DNA of 43,613 bases from Protofrankia sp. CiT1. GTDB taxonomy: Bacteria; Actinomycetota; Actinomycetes; Frankiales; Frankiaceae. Location: assembly GCF_917627385.1 (NCBI RefSeq), contig NZ_CAKJTL010000120.1:1-43613 (forward strand). Reading direction: 5' to 3'. Below the pieces are notes generated by a model that was not told where the DNA came from, ran no database searches, and was given only the letters and a program-made list of their open reading frames with translations. Of this stretch, positions 1 through 7,976 are shown in pieces. A program made the position numbers and the translations under genes. Within the stretch, counting starts at the first letter, position 1. Each line of letters opens with the position of its first letter.

Positions 1-852
1 GCCCACGACTGCGGGCACAACTCCTTCTCCCGATCCCGCTGGTTCAACATTGCCGTCGGGCATGTGTCGCTGCTGCCGCTGATCTATCCTTTCCACGCCT
101 GGCGGCACGCGCACAACATGCACCACACCCACACCAACAACCTGGAGCTGGACACCGACTGGCGGCCCATTCCGGCCGCGCTGTATGATCGGATGCCGCG
201 CTGGGAGAAAATGATCTATCATGGCACCCGCACCTGGGCGTTCTGGGGCGGCACCATCAACTACTGGCGGGTGTCCGGGTTCCGGCCGAGCTTCTTTCCG
301 AAGAAGGAGATGCGCCGCGACGCCCGGCGCTCGATCCTGTTCGTCGCGGCGGTCTGTGCCGGGTACTTCCCGGTGCTCGTCTACTACACCGGGGCGACCG
401 GGTTCCTGCTGTACTTCGTCGGCCCGTGGCTCGCCACGCATGCCTGGTTCAGCGCCACCACGCTGATGCATCACAGCTCCCGTGATGTGCCCTACCTGAC
501 ATCCGAGCACTGGACCCGCAATGCCAGCCGGCTGCTGCTCACGACGGACTACGCCTACCCGCGATGGCTGCTTTTCCTGACCCACAACATTTCGATCCAC
601 ACCGCACACCATGTGGCCCCGGTTGTCCCGTTCTATAACCTCACCAAGGCACAGGCCGCTTTGAAGCGCGCCTACCCGGGCATGATCCGGGAACGTGAGG
701 TGAAGATACGGCACCTGTGGCACATCCTCCGTCGCTGCCATTTCTATGACACGGCGTCCGGCTTTTACATGGACTTCTCCCGAGCGCATGTCCCGCCCCA
801 GGAGCGGCGGACGGTCAAGGAGCTTCCGCAGACCGTCGGGGCGGGCTCGTGA
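1..852 (+). CDS. Membrane fatty-acid desaturase (5' end outside window)
   Basis: The frame is open from base 1, so this is the C-terminal 283 residues of a di-iron membrane desaturase of the DesA/FADS type, which inserts a double (or triple) bond into an acyl chain at the membrane. All three histidine boxes are visible: HDCGH at window residues 3-7, HNMHH just after base 110, and HTAHH near bases 598-612. Hydrophobic stretches lie between boxes two and three. The tail NLTKAQAALKRAYPG and CHFYDTASGFYMDF matches bacterial omega-6-type desaturases. The stop overlaps the GTG of the next gene (GTGA), so the two are translationally coupled. The rubredoxin two genes on is a plausible electron donor. 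The family call is secure; the substrate and whether the enzyme acts as an acetylenase are not known. Confidence 0.93.
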   Translation, partial: AHDCGHNSFSRSRWFNIAVGHVSLLPLIYPFHAWRHAHNMHHTHTNNLELDTDWRPIPAALYDRMPRWEKMIYHGTRTWAFWGGTINYWRVSGFRPSFFPKKEMRRDARRSILFVAAVCAGYFPVLVYYTGATGFLLYFVGPWLATHAWFSATTLMHHSSRDVPYLTSEHWTRNASRLLLTTDYAYPRWLLFLTHNISIHTAHHVAPVVPFYNLTKAQAALKRAYPGMIREREVKIRHLWHILRRCHFYDTASGFYMDFSRAHVPPQERRTVKELPQTVGAGS

Positions 853-1739
853 CACCGGTCGCGATCCGCCGCCTGGGCTACAGCGTGTTGCGGTCGGTAG
901 CACCCGTTCGAGCCGGGCGGCTGGCCGCCGACACCTTCAGCGACACCCGCCCGCTCGGGGTGTACCCCGACGATGTATCGCCGCTGGGTGCTCGCGGCTT
1001 TCGGGTGGACGGTGAGCCCCGGGTGCGCGGCGGCTACCTGTGGGGAGAGCAGGGCCCGACTGTCCTGCTCGTGCATGGCTGGGGGGCTGACAGCAGCAGC
1101 ATGCACGGGCTGATCAGCCCGCTGCGGCAGCGGGGTTTCCGGGTGGCGGCGTTTGACGCCCCGGGGCACGGCGTCTCCGCCGGCTCACAGGCGACGATGA
1201 CCGAGTTCACCCGGGCAACCGGGACGGTGCTGGACACCCTCGGCGGGGTGCGGGCGGTCATCGCCCACTCGCTGGGCTCGATCGCCGCGGTCGGCGCGCT
1301 GGCGCCACGTCCGGCGATGCCCGTCGGCTGCCTCGCCTTCGTCGCCCCGGCCGCCTCGCTGGCGGGTGTCCTTGAACGGTGGTCGGCTGGTCGGCCGGAA
1401 ATGTCCCGGCCGGTCGTCGACCGTATCTACGCTGAGTTGCACCGGCGTAACGGGGTGCCGGTCAGTCACTGGGACGTGGTGGGGCTGGGGCGGACGTTGG
1501 ACTGCCCGAAGCTGGCGATCCACGACCCCGGCGACCCGGTGGTCCCGTTCTCCGACGCCGAAGCCATCGCCGCGGGCCTGCGTACCGTACGTCTGGCGGT
1601 GGCTCCGGGCCACGGCCACCTCGGCATTCTCATGGCGGCCCGGGTGACGGCCGCCGTCTCGGCCTTTGTGGCCGAGCACGTCCTGCCCAAGCACGTCGTG
1701 TCAGCGCACGTTCCGGAGAGTGAGGCATCGGTCGGATGA
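849..1739 (+). CDS. Alpha/beta hydrolase, thioesterase-like
   Basis: A 296-aa alpha/beta-hydrolase-fold protein. The oxyanion segment is HGWG (residues 76-79). The nucleophile elbow is AHSLG with Ser141, preceded by FDAPGHG. The acid is probably Asp229 in GDPVVPF and the base His257 in PGHGHLGIL. Length and motif order fit a serine hydrolase or thioesterase with no signal peptide. It starts at a GTG that overlaps the desaturase stop, and its own stop overlaps the rubredoxin ATG (ATGA), so it is the middle gene of a coupled trio. In that setting the likely job is release or trimming of an acyl chain made by the desaturase. That role is inferred from context; the sequence alone supports only a hydrolase. 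Confidence 0.88.
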   Translation: MTPVAIRRLGYSVLRSVAPVRAGRLAADTFSDTRPLGVYPDDVSPLGARGFRVDGEPRVRGGYLWGEQGPTVLLVHGWGADSSSMHGLISPLRQRGFRVAAFDAPGHGVSAGSQATMTEFTRATGTVLDTLGGVRAVIAHSLGSIAAVGALAPRPAMPVGCLAFVAPAASLAGVLERWSAGRPEMSRPVVDRIYAELHRRNGVPVSHWDVVGLGRTLDCPKLAIHDPGDPVVPFSDAEAIAAGLRTVRLAVAPGHGHLGILMAARVTAAVSAFVAEHVLPKHVVSAHVPESEASVG

Positions 1740-1924
1740 AGCCGGAAACCATGGTCAGGGGCAAGGCGTGGATGTGCCTGGTCTGCGGCTGGACCTACTA
1801 CGAGGACCTGGGGCTGCCCGACGAGGGCATCGCGCCGGGCACGGCCTGGGGAGACATCCCCGACTCCTGGACCTGCCCCAACTGCGGGGTCGGCAAGAAC
1901 GACTTTGTCATGGCCCCACTGTGA
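1736..1924 (+). CDS. Rubredoxin
   Basis: A 62-aa one-iron electron carrier. The two metal-binding knuckles are C14-x2-C17-G and C47-P-N-C50-G, with the family's YYED and PGTAW..IPDSWTCP core. The length is typical. Translation is coupled to the hydrolase through an ATGA overlap. Rubredoxins reduce membrane di-iron hydroxylases and some desaturases, so this is the natural partner of the desaturase at the start of the window. It is the last gene of the operon; an HxlR gene converges from the other strand after a gap of about 40 bases. Confidence 0.95.
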   Translation: MKPETMVRGKAWMCLVCGWTYYEDLGLPDEGIAPGTAWGDIPDSWTCPNCGVGKNDFVMAPL

Positions 1925-1962
1925 CTCTGCTGTATGCGGAACCTGCCGTTGTCAGGGCCGGG

Positions 1963-2433
1963 TCAGGACGTCGCCACCGGCTCGGTGTGGGAGACGAGCG
2001 CGCCGCGACCGGTTGGCGAATGCAGACCTGACCCGGCGGGCTCCCCGCAGTGCCGGCACACCAGCACCGGATCCAGGACCTCACCGCAGGTGTGCCGCCA
2101 GCGCACCGGCGGGTCACCGGCGTTCAGGTGCTGGTCGCCCCACTTCATCAGGCTGAGCAGCACGTCGGTGAGGTTTTTCCCGGCGGGCGTCAGATGGTAT
2201 TCATAACGTGGCGGATGATCGCTGTATTGTTCCCGCCGGACAATGCCGACGGCCTCCAGCTTCCGCAGCCGTACGGTCAGGATGTCGCGCGGCGCCCCGG
2301 TACTGCGCACAATACCGTCAAACCTGCGCACACCGAGCATGAGCTCTCGGATGGCCAGCAATGTCCAACGTTCGCCAACCAGGTGCAGAGTGTCGGCGAT
2401 GGAACATGCACGCGGATCCGGCCCTTTCGGCAT
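1963..2433 (-). CDS. HxlR-family winged-helix regulator
   Basis: A 156-aa transcriptional regulator. Residues 8-105 form the HxlR winged helix (C..ADTLHLVGERWTLLAIRELMLG, FDGIVRSTG.PRDILTVRLRKLE, then YEYHLTPAGKNL). The N-terminal Cys9 is placed where redox- or aldehyde-responsive HxlR proteins have theirs. The C-terminal 50 residues carry a short zinc-ribbon-like piece (HTCGE...CRHCGEP). The gene lies downstream of the MFS exporter on the same strand, 148 bases after its stop, with an AT-rich stretch between that could hold its own promoter. It probably controls the neighbouring exporters or the desaturase cassette; the target is inferred. Confidence 0.9.
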   Translation of the reverse strand: MPKGPDPRACSIADTLHLVGERWTLLAIRELMLGVRRFDGIVRSTGAPRDILTVRLRKLEAVGIVRREQYSDHPPRYEYHLTPAGKNLTDVLLSLMKWGDQHLNAGDPPVRWRHTCGEVLDPVLVCRHCGEPAGSGLHSPTGRGALVSHTEPVATS

Positions 2434-2581
2434 GGATCTATTGTACGGGCCATCGACAGGGCTGTTCCCGTCATGCCCGCGACGAGACCGGGTGAGCGCC
2501 CTGCCAGCCGACGGGCCACCGCCATCCGGATGTCGGATTTTCCTGTTATATACGGTTATGAACCATTATCATTCATTGTGA
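2434..2581 (-). promoter_or_regulatory. AT-rich spacer, likely HxlR promoter region
   Basis: A 148-base gap between the MFS stop and the HxlR start. Bases 2540-2585 are clearly AT-rich against a GC-rich background (tatatacggttatgaacc and cattatcattcattg). This makes it the best candidate for a promoter or operator of the HxlR gene. I could not assign convincing -35 and -10 boxes. Confidence 0.3.
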
Positions 2582-4072
2582 TCAGGTCGGGGAGTGCCCG
2601 CGGGGGAGAAGTAGGCACGCGGCCGCACCGGCGGCGATCGCGGCCAAGGTGAACAGCCAGCCGCTGTCGTAGGCGTGTACGGCGACCGCGACACCCTCGC
2701 CCCGGGCCGGGGCCAGGGCCGCGACGAGCATCGCGACACCGAGCACGGTGCCGAGTTGGCGGGCCATGGTGACCACCGCCGAACCGGTGGAGAAGCTCTG
2801 TGGCGGCAGCGCGGTGACGGCCGCGCTGATCAGGGTGGGCAGGGTCAGGCCCACCCCGACACCGGTGAGCAGCATGCCCGGCAGCATCCCCCGCAGATAG
2901 GTGGGGTCAGGCTCGAGCAGCAGCGCCCACCAGGCAATCCCGCAGCCGAAGAGAACACAACCGGCTGCGGCGACAAAGCCCGCACCGATCCGCCGGGCCA
3001 GCGGTCCTGCGCCGACGGCCAGTGCCGGCACCATGAGCGGTCCCGGCGCGATCGCGAGGCCGGTACGCAGTGCCGACCAGGTCCAGACCTGCTGGCACCA
3101 CAGGATGATGGACAACAGCATCGCCGCGAACGCGACGGAGAACAGGAGCGCGGCCAGGGCCGCGCCCCTGAACACGGGCACCCGCAGCAGCGGCAGCGGC
3201 AGGATCGGCGCCGGGTGACGTGCCGAGCGGTACACGAACACGACGAGGAGAACCACCCCGGTCACCAGCGAGACGAGCGTCCTTCCCGAGGCCCAGCCCC
3301 AGTCCTGGCCGCGGACCAGGCAAAGGGTCAGCACGGCGATCGCCACGATGAAAACACCCGCACCGGGCAGGTCGGGGCGGGCGGCGTTCAGCCGCGCGGG
3401 AGTACGCGGCAGGATCCCCGGACCGAGGAGAAGGACGGCGAGGCCGAAGGGAAGGTTGACCAGGAAGACCCATCGCCAGTCCAGTTCGGTCAGCAGGCCA
3501 CCGACGACCGGGCCGACCGCGGCGGCCAGGCCGCTGATGGCCGTCCAGGCCCGGACCGCGGAGCCCCGCCGCTGCGGCGGGGCGGCCGCGAGCAGGAGCC
3601 CCAGCGAAGCGGGGATGAGCATGGCCGCGCCCGCGGCCTGGACGGCCCGAGCGGCGACCAGCGCCCAGACGCTCGGCGCCAGCGCGCACAGCGCCGAGGC
3701 CACGGTGAAGACGCCGATACCCCACAGGTAGGCCCGCCGCGGGCTGGTGCGGTCCGCCAGGCTGCCTGCCGGTACCAGCAGCGCGGCAAAGAGCACCGCG
3801 TAGGCGTTGAGCACCCAGGACAACGAAGCCAGGGACGATCCGCCGAAGTGTGTGCCGATCCGCGGCAGCGCCACGTTGACGATGAACAGGTCGAGGTTGG
3901 ACATGGCCACGCCCGCGGCGACGACGGCGAAGACCGGGCCGAGGCGCACGTGAGCCACCGAGCGGCCCGCGGCGGCGGTACCCGTGTCGGTGGGAGACGC
4001 GTCGGTGGTGGCGGTGAGCGCTACGGAGACCGGTGGGGATGCGTTGGCGGCCTCGTTGTCCTGAACGCTCAC
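2582..4072 (-). CDS. MFS exporter, DHA2 (EmrB/QacA) type
   Basis: A 496-aa drug:proton antiporter-type transporter with about 14 hydrophobic segments. After a 40-residue soluble N-terminus it runs NLDLFIVNVALPRIG (the DHA2 hallmark in TM1), LSWVLNAYAVLFAALLVPAGSLAD (motif A region), RAVQAAGAAMLIPASLGLL, and AAAVGPVVGGLL (antiporter motif C). The GTG start follows an AGGGATCC-type ribosome site. It lies between the ABC half-transporter and the HxlR gene, all on the minus strand. Such pairs often export or give self-resistance to a hydrophobic product; the substrate cannot be read from the sequence. Confidence 0.93.
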   Translation of the reverse strand: MSVQDNEAANASPPVSVALTATTDASPTDTGTAAAGRSVAHVRLGPVFAVVAAGVAMSNLDLFIVNVALPRIGTHFGGSSLASLSWVLNAYAVLFAALLVPAGSLADRTSPRRAYLWGIGVFTVASALCALAPSVWALVAARAVQAAGAAMLIPASLGLLLAAAPPQRRGSAVRAWTAISGLAAAVGPVVGGLLTELDWRWVFLVNLPFGLAVLLLGPGILPRTPARLNAARPDLPGAGVFIVAIAVLTLCLVRGQDWGWASGRTLVSLVTGVVLLVVFVYRSARHPAPILPLPLLRVPVFRGAALAALLFSVAFAAMLLSIILWCQQVWTWSALRTGLAIAPGPLMVPALAVGAGPLARRIGAGFVAAAGCVLFGCGIAWWALLLEPDPTYLRGMLPGMLLTGVGVGLTLPTLISAAVTALPPQSFSTGSAVVTMARQLGTVLGVAMLVAALAPARGEGVAVAVHAYDSGWLFTLAAIAAGAAACLLLPRGHSPT

Positions 4073-4213
4073 GGATCCCTCACAGGTGAGTTGGCAAACA
4101 CAACTGATGTGTTGGAGGGTACGGTACCGGCGGTCGGCGTGAGAAGCGACCCCAGGAAGGCTCGGCCCGACGTACGGAGCCAGGAAAACAAAAACAGCCG
4201 CTCACTGTCATGG

Positions 4214-6022
4214 TCATCTGGTCCTGGACGCCTCCGCGTCGAGGAACTGGTTGGCCTGGAGAGTGAACAGCTCGCGGTAAATGCCGGACCGAGTCATCAG
4301 CCCGGCGTGCGTACCCTCGTCGACCACCAGGCCGTCGTCGAGGACGTAGATGCGATCGGCGGTGCGGACGCTGGCGAGCCGGTGGGTGATCAGTAGAACC
4401 GTCCGCTCCCGTGCCAGCTCGCGAATCAGGTTGAACAAAGCCTGCTCGGCACGGGCGTCGAGGGCCGCGGAGGGCTCGTCCGCAATGAGGAATGGCGCAT
4501 CCCGATAGACCGCCCGCGCGCAGGCGATCCGCTGCCACTGGCCGCCGGACAGGTCGTGCCCGGCGTTGTACTGGCGCGCCAGGGACGTATCGTAACCATA
4601 TGGTAACTTTCCGATCACTTCGGCTGCGCCGGTCGCCTCCGCGGGGGGGATGACGCTGTCCGGCCCGTCCGTGGCCAGGCGCCCGATCCGGCCGACGGCT
4701 ATGTTGAGCCGGGCCGACATCGGCCACTGTGTGTAGCTTTGCGGGATCAAACCGATATTCGACCGGACGCTGTCCGGGTCGACCTCGGCGAGAACGGTGT
4801 CATCCCAGCTCACTGTGCCGGAGTCCGGCTCGTACAGGCCTGCGAGGATCTTCGCGAGCGTGGATTTGCCGCTGCCGTTGGCGCCTACGAATGCGACGAC
4901 CTCGCCCTTGCGCAGCTCCACCGTGACCCCGCGCAGCGCCGGGGTGTCGGTACGGGGGTATGCGTAGGTGACGTTGTCGGCTCTGATCACTGTTGGGTTG
5001 GCCGGCGCCAGGCGTGCCCGGGGCCGGGGCACCCGGCGGGTCGCCTCCGCGATCCAGCTCCGGTACTCGCCGAAGTAGAGGAAGTTCTCATAGGCGCTGT
5101 TGAGGCTGTTCAAAGCCGAGGACAGGGCGCCCCGGCCGTTACGGATCGCCAACACCGCCGTGCCCGCGGCGGCGAGCGGCATGATGCCCGTGTTGAGCAG
5201 CACGATCAGCGTCCCGTAGACAGCGCCCAGCGCGAGCCCTGACACGGCCTCGCCGGTCAGCCGGTACACCGCCTGCCCGCGGCCGACGCGCACCTGCTCG
5301 GCCTCGTGCTCGCGGGCCAGGGCGGTGTACTCGTCGAGCAGGAACCGGCCGAGACCGAACGATCGGATCTCCGCGGCGCAGCCGCGTTCCGTCATGTGGT
5401 GCCGCAACATGTACTGGCGCCTGACCGGGCGGATGTGACCCAGCCAGGACGCGTGCGCGAGCCTGGCGGAACGTACCGACGCCCAGCCGTCCGGCACGAT
5501 CGAGATCACCAGCAGCGGTAACAGGACGGGGTGCAGCACGCCGAGGACGCTGCCGGCGGCAGCGATCTGTACCCCCGAGGTAAGCACGTCGACCGTGTTG
5601 TCGACAAGTTGACGCCCGCTCGCGGCACCCCGCTCCGCGGCATCGAGATCGTCGACGAACCCGGGGTCGTCAAAGGCCATCACGGAGGTACGGGTGGCCA
5701 GCTCGAGCAGCCGGATGAGCGAGACACGGTCGACCCGGGGACCGAAGCGGGTCCGCAGGAAATTGTTGACCATCGACAGTCCGGTCCGGACAATCCCAGC
5801 GCCGACGACGAGCGCGAGCGCGGGCAATGCCGCCATCAGCCGCCGCGGGGTCGGCCCCTCCCTGAGCAACGCGCCGAGCGCGCCGGCCACCGCAAGCAGC
5901 CCACCAGCCTCCACAATCCCGGACAGCACCCGCAGGGTGACCATGGTGATCAACCCAGCCCGGTCGGACTCCCAGGCCAGCGACCAGGCGAGTCGGAACA
6001 GCCCCGGCAGCCGCTTGGCCAT
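4214..6022 (-). CDS. ABC half-transporter (TM domain fused to ATPase)
   Basis: The reading frame is open from 6382. The start at Met in MAKRLPGLF (6022) gives 602 aa, the usual size of a fused exporter half-molecule; the extra 120 residues upstream are Pro/Arg/Ser-rich and look non-coding. Residues 1-310 are a six-helix TM domain. The ATPase follows: Walker A GANGSGKST, Q-loop LIPQSY, signature LSGGQ, Walker B FLIADEPSAALD and H-loop ITHR. It probably works as a homodimer or with an unseen partner, exporting lipid, peptide or drug. The MFS gene follows after about 140 bases. If the upstream start is real, a 34-bp perfect palindrome would cover its first codons, which argues against it. Confidence 0.9.
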   Translation of the reverse strand: MAKRLPGLFRLAWSLAWESDRAGLITMVTLRVLSGIVEAGGLLAVAGALGALLREGPTPRRLMAALPALALVVGAGIVRTGLSMVNNFLRTRFGPRVDRVSLIRLLELATRTSVMAFDDPGFVDDLDAAERGAASGRQLVDNTVDVLTSGVQIAAAGSVLGVLHPVLLPLLVISIVPDGWASVRSARLAHASWLGHIRPVRRQYMLRHHMTERGCAAEIRSFGLGRFLLDEYTALAREHEAEQVRVGRGQAVYRLTGEAVSGLALGAVYGTLIVLLNTGIMPLAAAGTAVLAIRNGRGALSSALNSLNSAYENFLYFGEYRSWIAEATRRVPRPRARLAPANPTVIRADNVTYAYPRTDTPALRGVTVELRKGEVVAFVGANGSGKSTLAKILAGLYEPDSGTVSWDDTVLAEVDPDSVRSNIGLIPQSYTQWPMSARLNIAVGRIGRLATDGPDSVIPPAEATGAAEVIGKLPYGYDTSLARQYNAGHDLSGGQWQRIACARAVYRDAPFLIADEPSAALDARAEQALFNLIRELARERTVLLITHRLASVRTADRIYVLDDGLVVDEGTHAGLMTRSGIYRELFTLQANQFLDAEASRTR

Positions 6023-6362
6023 TATGAGAAAACCGGTCTGTGCCAGCGTCCGGTCGTGCTTCGACCACGGCCGGGAGGTGGCTTCGTCCTCCCGGCCATA
6101 GGTCAGGACGGGGTCGCGTGCCAGCGGCGGGCTGCCGGCAGGTTCCGGGGCTGGTGCGTTCGGCGAGGTGGGCGTACGTGCGGACACGGGCTCTTCCAGG
6201 GACGGTGGCGTGTCTCGCTGGGGCAGAACAGGACTGCTGTCGGCAAGGTCTCGATCCACAGTTCCAGCCTCGATGACAGCGAGGGCACGCGTCCCGCCTT
6301 CAAAAGATCGATCTTTGTCATCCGTGGTCTCGCGCCGTGGTCTTGTGCCCGAACAAGCCGCA

Positions 6363-6396
6363 CCGCCACGGCGGTCGTGCACGACCGCCGTGGCGG
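6363..6396. repeat. 34-bp perfect palindrome
   Basis: The sequence reads identically on both strands: arm ccgccacggcggtcgtg followed directly by its reverse complement. It lies about 340 bases upstream of the preferred ABC transporter start and covers the alternative start at 6382. No T-run follows. Candidates are an operator for a dimeric regulator, a cruciform, or the 5' end of a long leader RNA. Confidence 0.85.
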
Positions 6397-7040
6397 CTCC
6401 ATGGCCTGTGCCCTACGGATCTCGCCAAAAGAGTCAAGAAGCTCCGGCAATAGGACTGTCCGGTTCGCGCCGCCCGGTCGGCGGCTCGCGTGCCTCAGCC
6501 CCGCGACGCCGCGACGGCGTTGGTTACCTCGCGGTGGATGGGTGTGCCGGACGGCGGCAGCCCAGCCATCGTCATACAGGCTCGGCCCAGGATACGCGAA
6601 TATCGCTGTCGTTCGCATGCGGTTATCCAGCCCCAGCTGGTATCTCGATTACTTCGAGAATTACTTCGAGATTCGCTGGACCGCGGCGGAGCCGTCCGAT
6701 GCGGGGCTCTTCGCGGGGACTGGCCTGTCAGCCACTCCGTCGTGCGCCGACTGGTTGTGCGCTGACTGGTTGTGTGACGACCTGGCGGGCCTCGGCCCGG
6801 CCCGGGCACCGCTGCTCCCTACCGCCTCCCAGCAGGTGAAGCTTCTTCCGGCACGGAACAGAAGGAGCCGAACGGCCTGCGGTCGGCTGCCATCTGGCTC
6901 TGCCGCGCGGACATTTTCCTCTTTTAAAGAAATTGTGTCCGCGGTTCAGTGAACCTGTTGGCTGTGTACCAGCGCAACCTCGGGCAACAAACATGGTCGA
7001 TGGCCTCCGGTTGGCCCCTCCTGCGAAAGCGAGACCTCTG
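6397..7040. other. Intergenic region upstream of globin gene, with short tandem repeats
   Basis: About 640 bases with no convincing gene; the open frames here lack a ribosome site and have compositional shadows. It holds a 12-bp tandem repeat (attacttcgaga twice, 6648-6671) and an 11-bp motif gactggttgtg at 6749 and again at 6764. The promoters of the divergent ABC transporter and globin genes should lie here. Confidence 0.5.
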
Positions 7041-7400
7041 GTGAGTATCTACGACGCTATCGGCGGCGCAACGGCCGTGCAGGCCACGGTCGACGAGTTC
7101 TACGTCCGGGTGATGGCCGATCCCAGTCTTGCCCCCTTCTTTGCCAATCGGGACCTGACTCGCGTCAAGGCGCATCAGCGGGCGTTCATCGCCGCGGCGA
7201 TCGGTGGTCCCGAGATCTACCAGGGGCGGGACATGGCTGCGGTACACGCCGTGTTCGGCGCCACCAACGCACACTTCGACGCGGTGGTGGATCATCTGGT
7301 TGCGGCATTGAAAAGCCTCGGCGTCCCGGCGGAAACCACCAGCCAGATCGGAGCCGCCCTTGCCCCGCTGCGTTCCGAGATTGTCTCGGTATCATCGTAG
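7041..7400 (+). CDS. glbN: Truncated haemoglobin, group I (HbN-like)
   Basis: A 119-aa 2-over-2 globin. SIYDAIGG is the classic N-terminus. FYVRVMADPSLAPFF, H-Q-R-A-F (distal segment), the VHAVFGATNAHFDAVVDHL helix with the proximal histidine region, and LGVPAETTSQIGAALAPL all match mycobacterial and Frankia HbN proteins. These bind O2 and NO and can act as NO dioxygenases. The frame is open upstream to 6933; the GTG at 7041 gives the usual length, while an ATG at 6993 would add 16 residues of unlikely composition. It has its own promoter region and no operon partner. The family call is firm and the physiological role is inferred from relatives. Confidence 0.9.
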   Translation: MSIYDAIGGATAVQATVDEFYVRVMADPSLAPFFANRDLTRVKAHQRAFIAAAIGGPEIYQGRDMAAVHAVFGATNAHFDAVVDHLVAALKSLGVPAETTSQIGAALAPLRSEIVSVSS

Positions 7401-7892
7401 CAACTCATGTCATAAATGACACCGCCGGAGTGATATGGCGGGCGTTGTCAGCGCAGCCTGCGCCGTGCGGCTCATTGCGAAATAAGAGCGCCTGACAATA
7501 GGAGTATGGATCAAGGAGCGGGGCTGGGGTGCGTGCATCGCGAGACCGACGAGCCGGGGTACCCGTGCATCGCGCGGCGATGGATGGGGAGTGATGACGT
7601 GAGGTGCGCGCCCCAACCCCGCGCTGCCCCAACCCCGCGCTGCCGCGTCCCCTGTTGTTGATCGCTACAGGGTAGCGGTTCTGGGTGCCGGCGGTGATCG
7701 CGGTAGACAAGCCAGCGGGGATGCCAGTCGCACCCCCATCCGCCGGGGAGGGCTCAAGGTCAGGCGCCGACCGGCGCGGCTCCGAGGAGATTCAAGATCA
7801 TTTATTGCCCGCCGGCCTGACGGGACCCTTGCGTCAGCAACGGTGCGAGCCGTGTAGAGTCTGTTTCGTTGCAGGTCCGACAGGGCATGCAC
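7401..7892. other. Intergenic region between globin gene and tRNA-Leu
   Basis: No convincing gene. Just after the globin stop are two small inverted repeats: tgtcat-aa-atgaca (7408-7421) and ccgcc/ggcgg arms (7422-7441), a weak terminator candidate. A perfect 16-bp tandem duplication (gccccaaccccgcgct) fills 7610-7641. A possible -10 box tagagt (7855-7860) about 33 bases before the tRNA, with ttgcgt upstream, may be the tRNA promoter, although the spacer is long. Confidence 0.4.
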
Positions 7893-7976
7893 GTCCGGGT
7901 GGCGGAATGGCAGACGCGCTAGCTTGAGGTGCTAGTGCCCTCTAAGGGCGTGGGGGTTCAAGTCCCCCCTCGGACA
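7893..7976 (+). tRNA. tRNA-Leu (anticodon GAG)
   Basis: The acceptor stem gtccggg (7893-7899) pairs with ctcggac (7969-7975, one G-T). The anticodon stem ctagc/gctag encloses the loop ttgaggt, giving anticodon GAG. A long variable arm (tgccctctaagggcg) marks a class II leucine tRNA. The T loop is ttcaagt with stems ggggg/ccccc. CCA is not encoded. The 3' end serves as the attachment site of the downstream element: the recombinase reading frame ends inside it on the opposite strand. Confidence 0.95.

Noticed and set aside
2675-4396. 573-codon rightward frame
   Set aside because: Antisense to the MFS exporter; Gly/Arg/Asp-rich shadow.
6023-6382. N-terminal 120 residues of the ABC transporter
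   Set aside because: Low-complexity sequence crossing a perfect palindrome; the MAKRLP start gives the normal family length of 602 aa.
5531-6952. 473-codon rightward frame over the ABC transporter
   Set aside because: Antisense shadow without ribosome site or domain.
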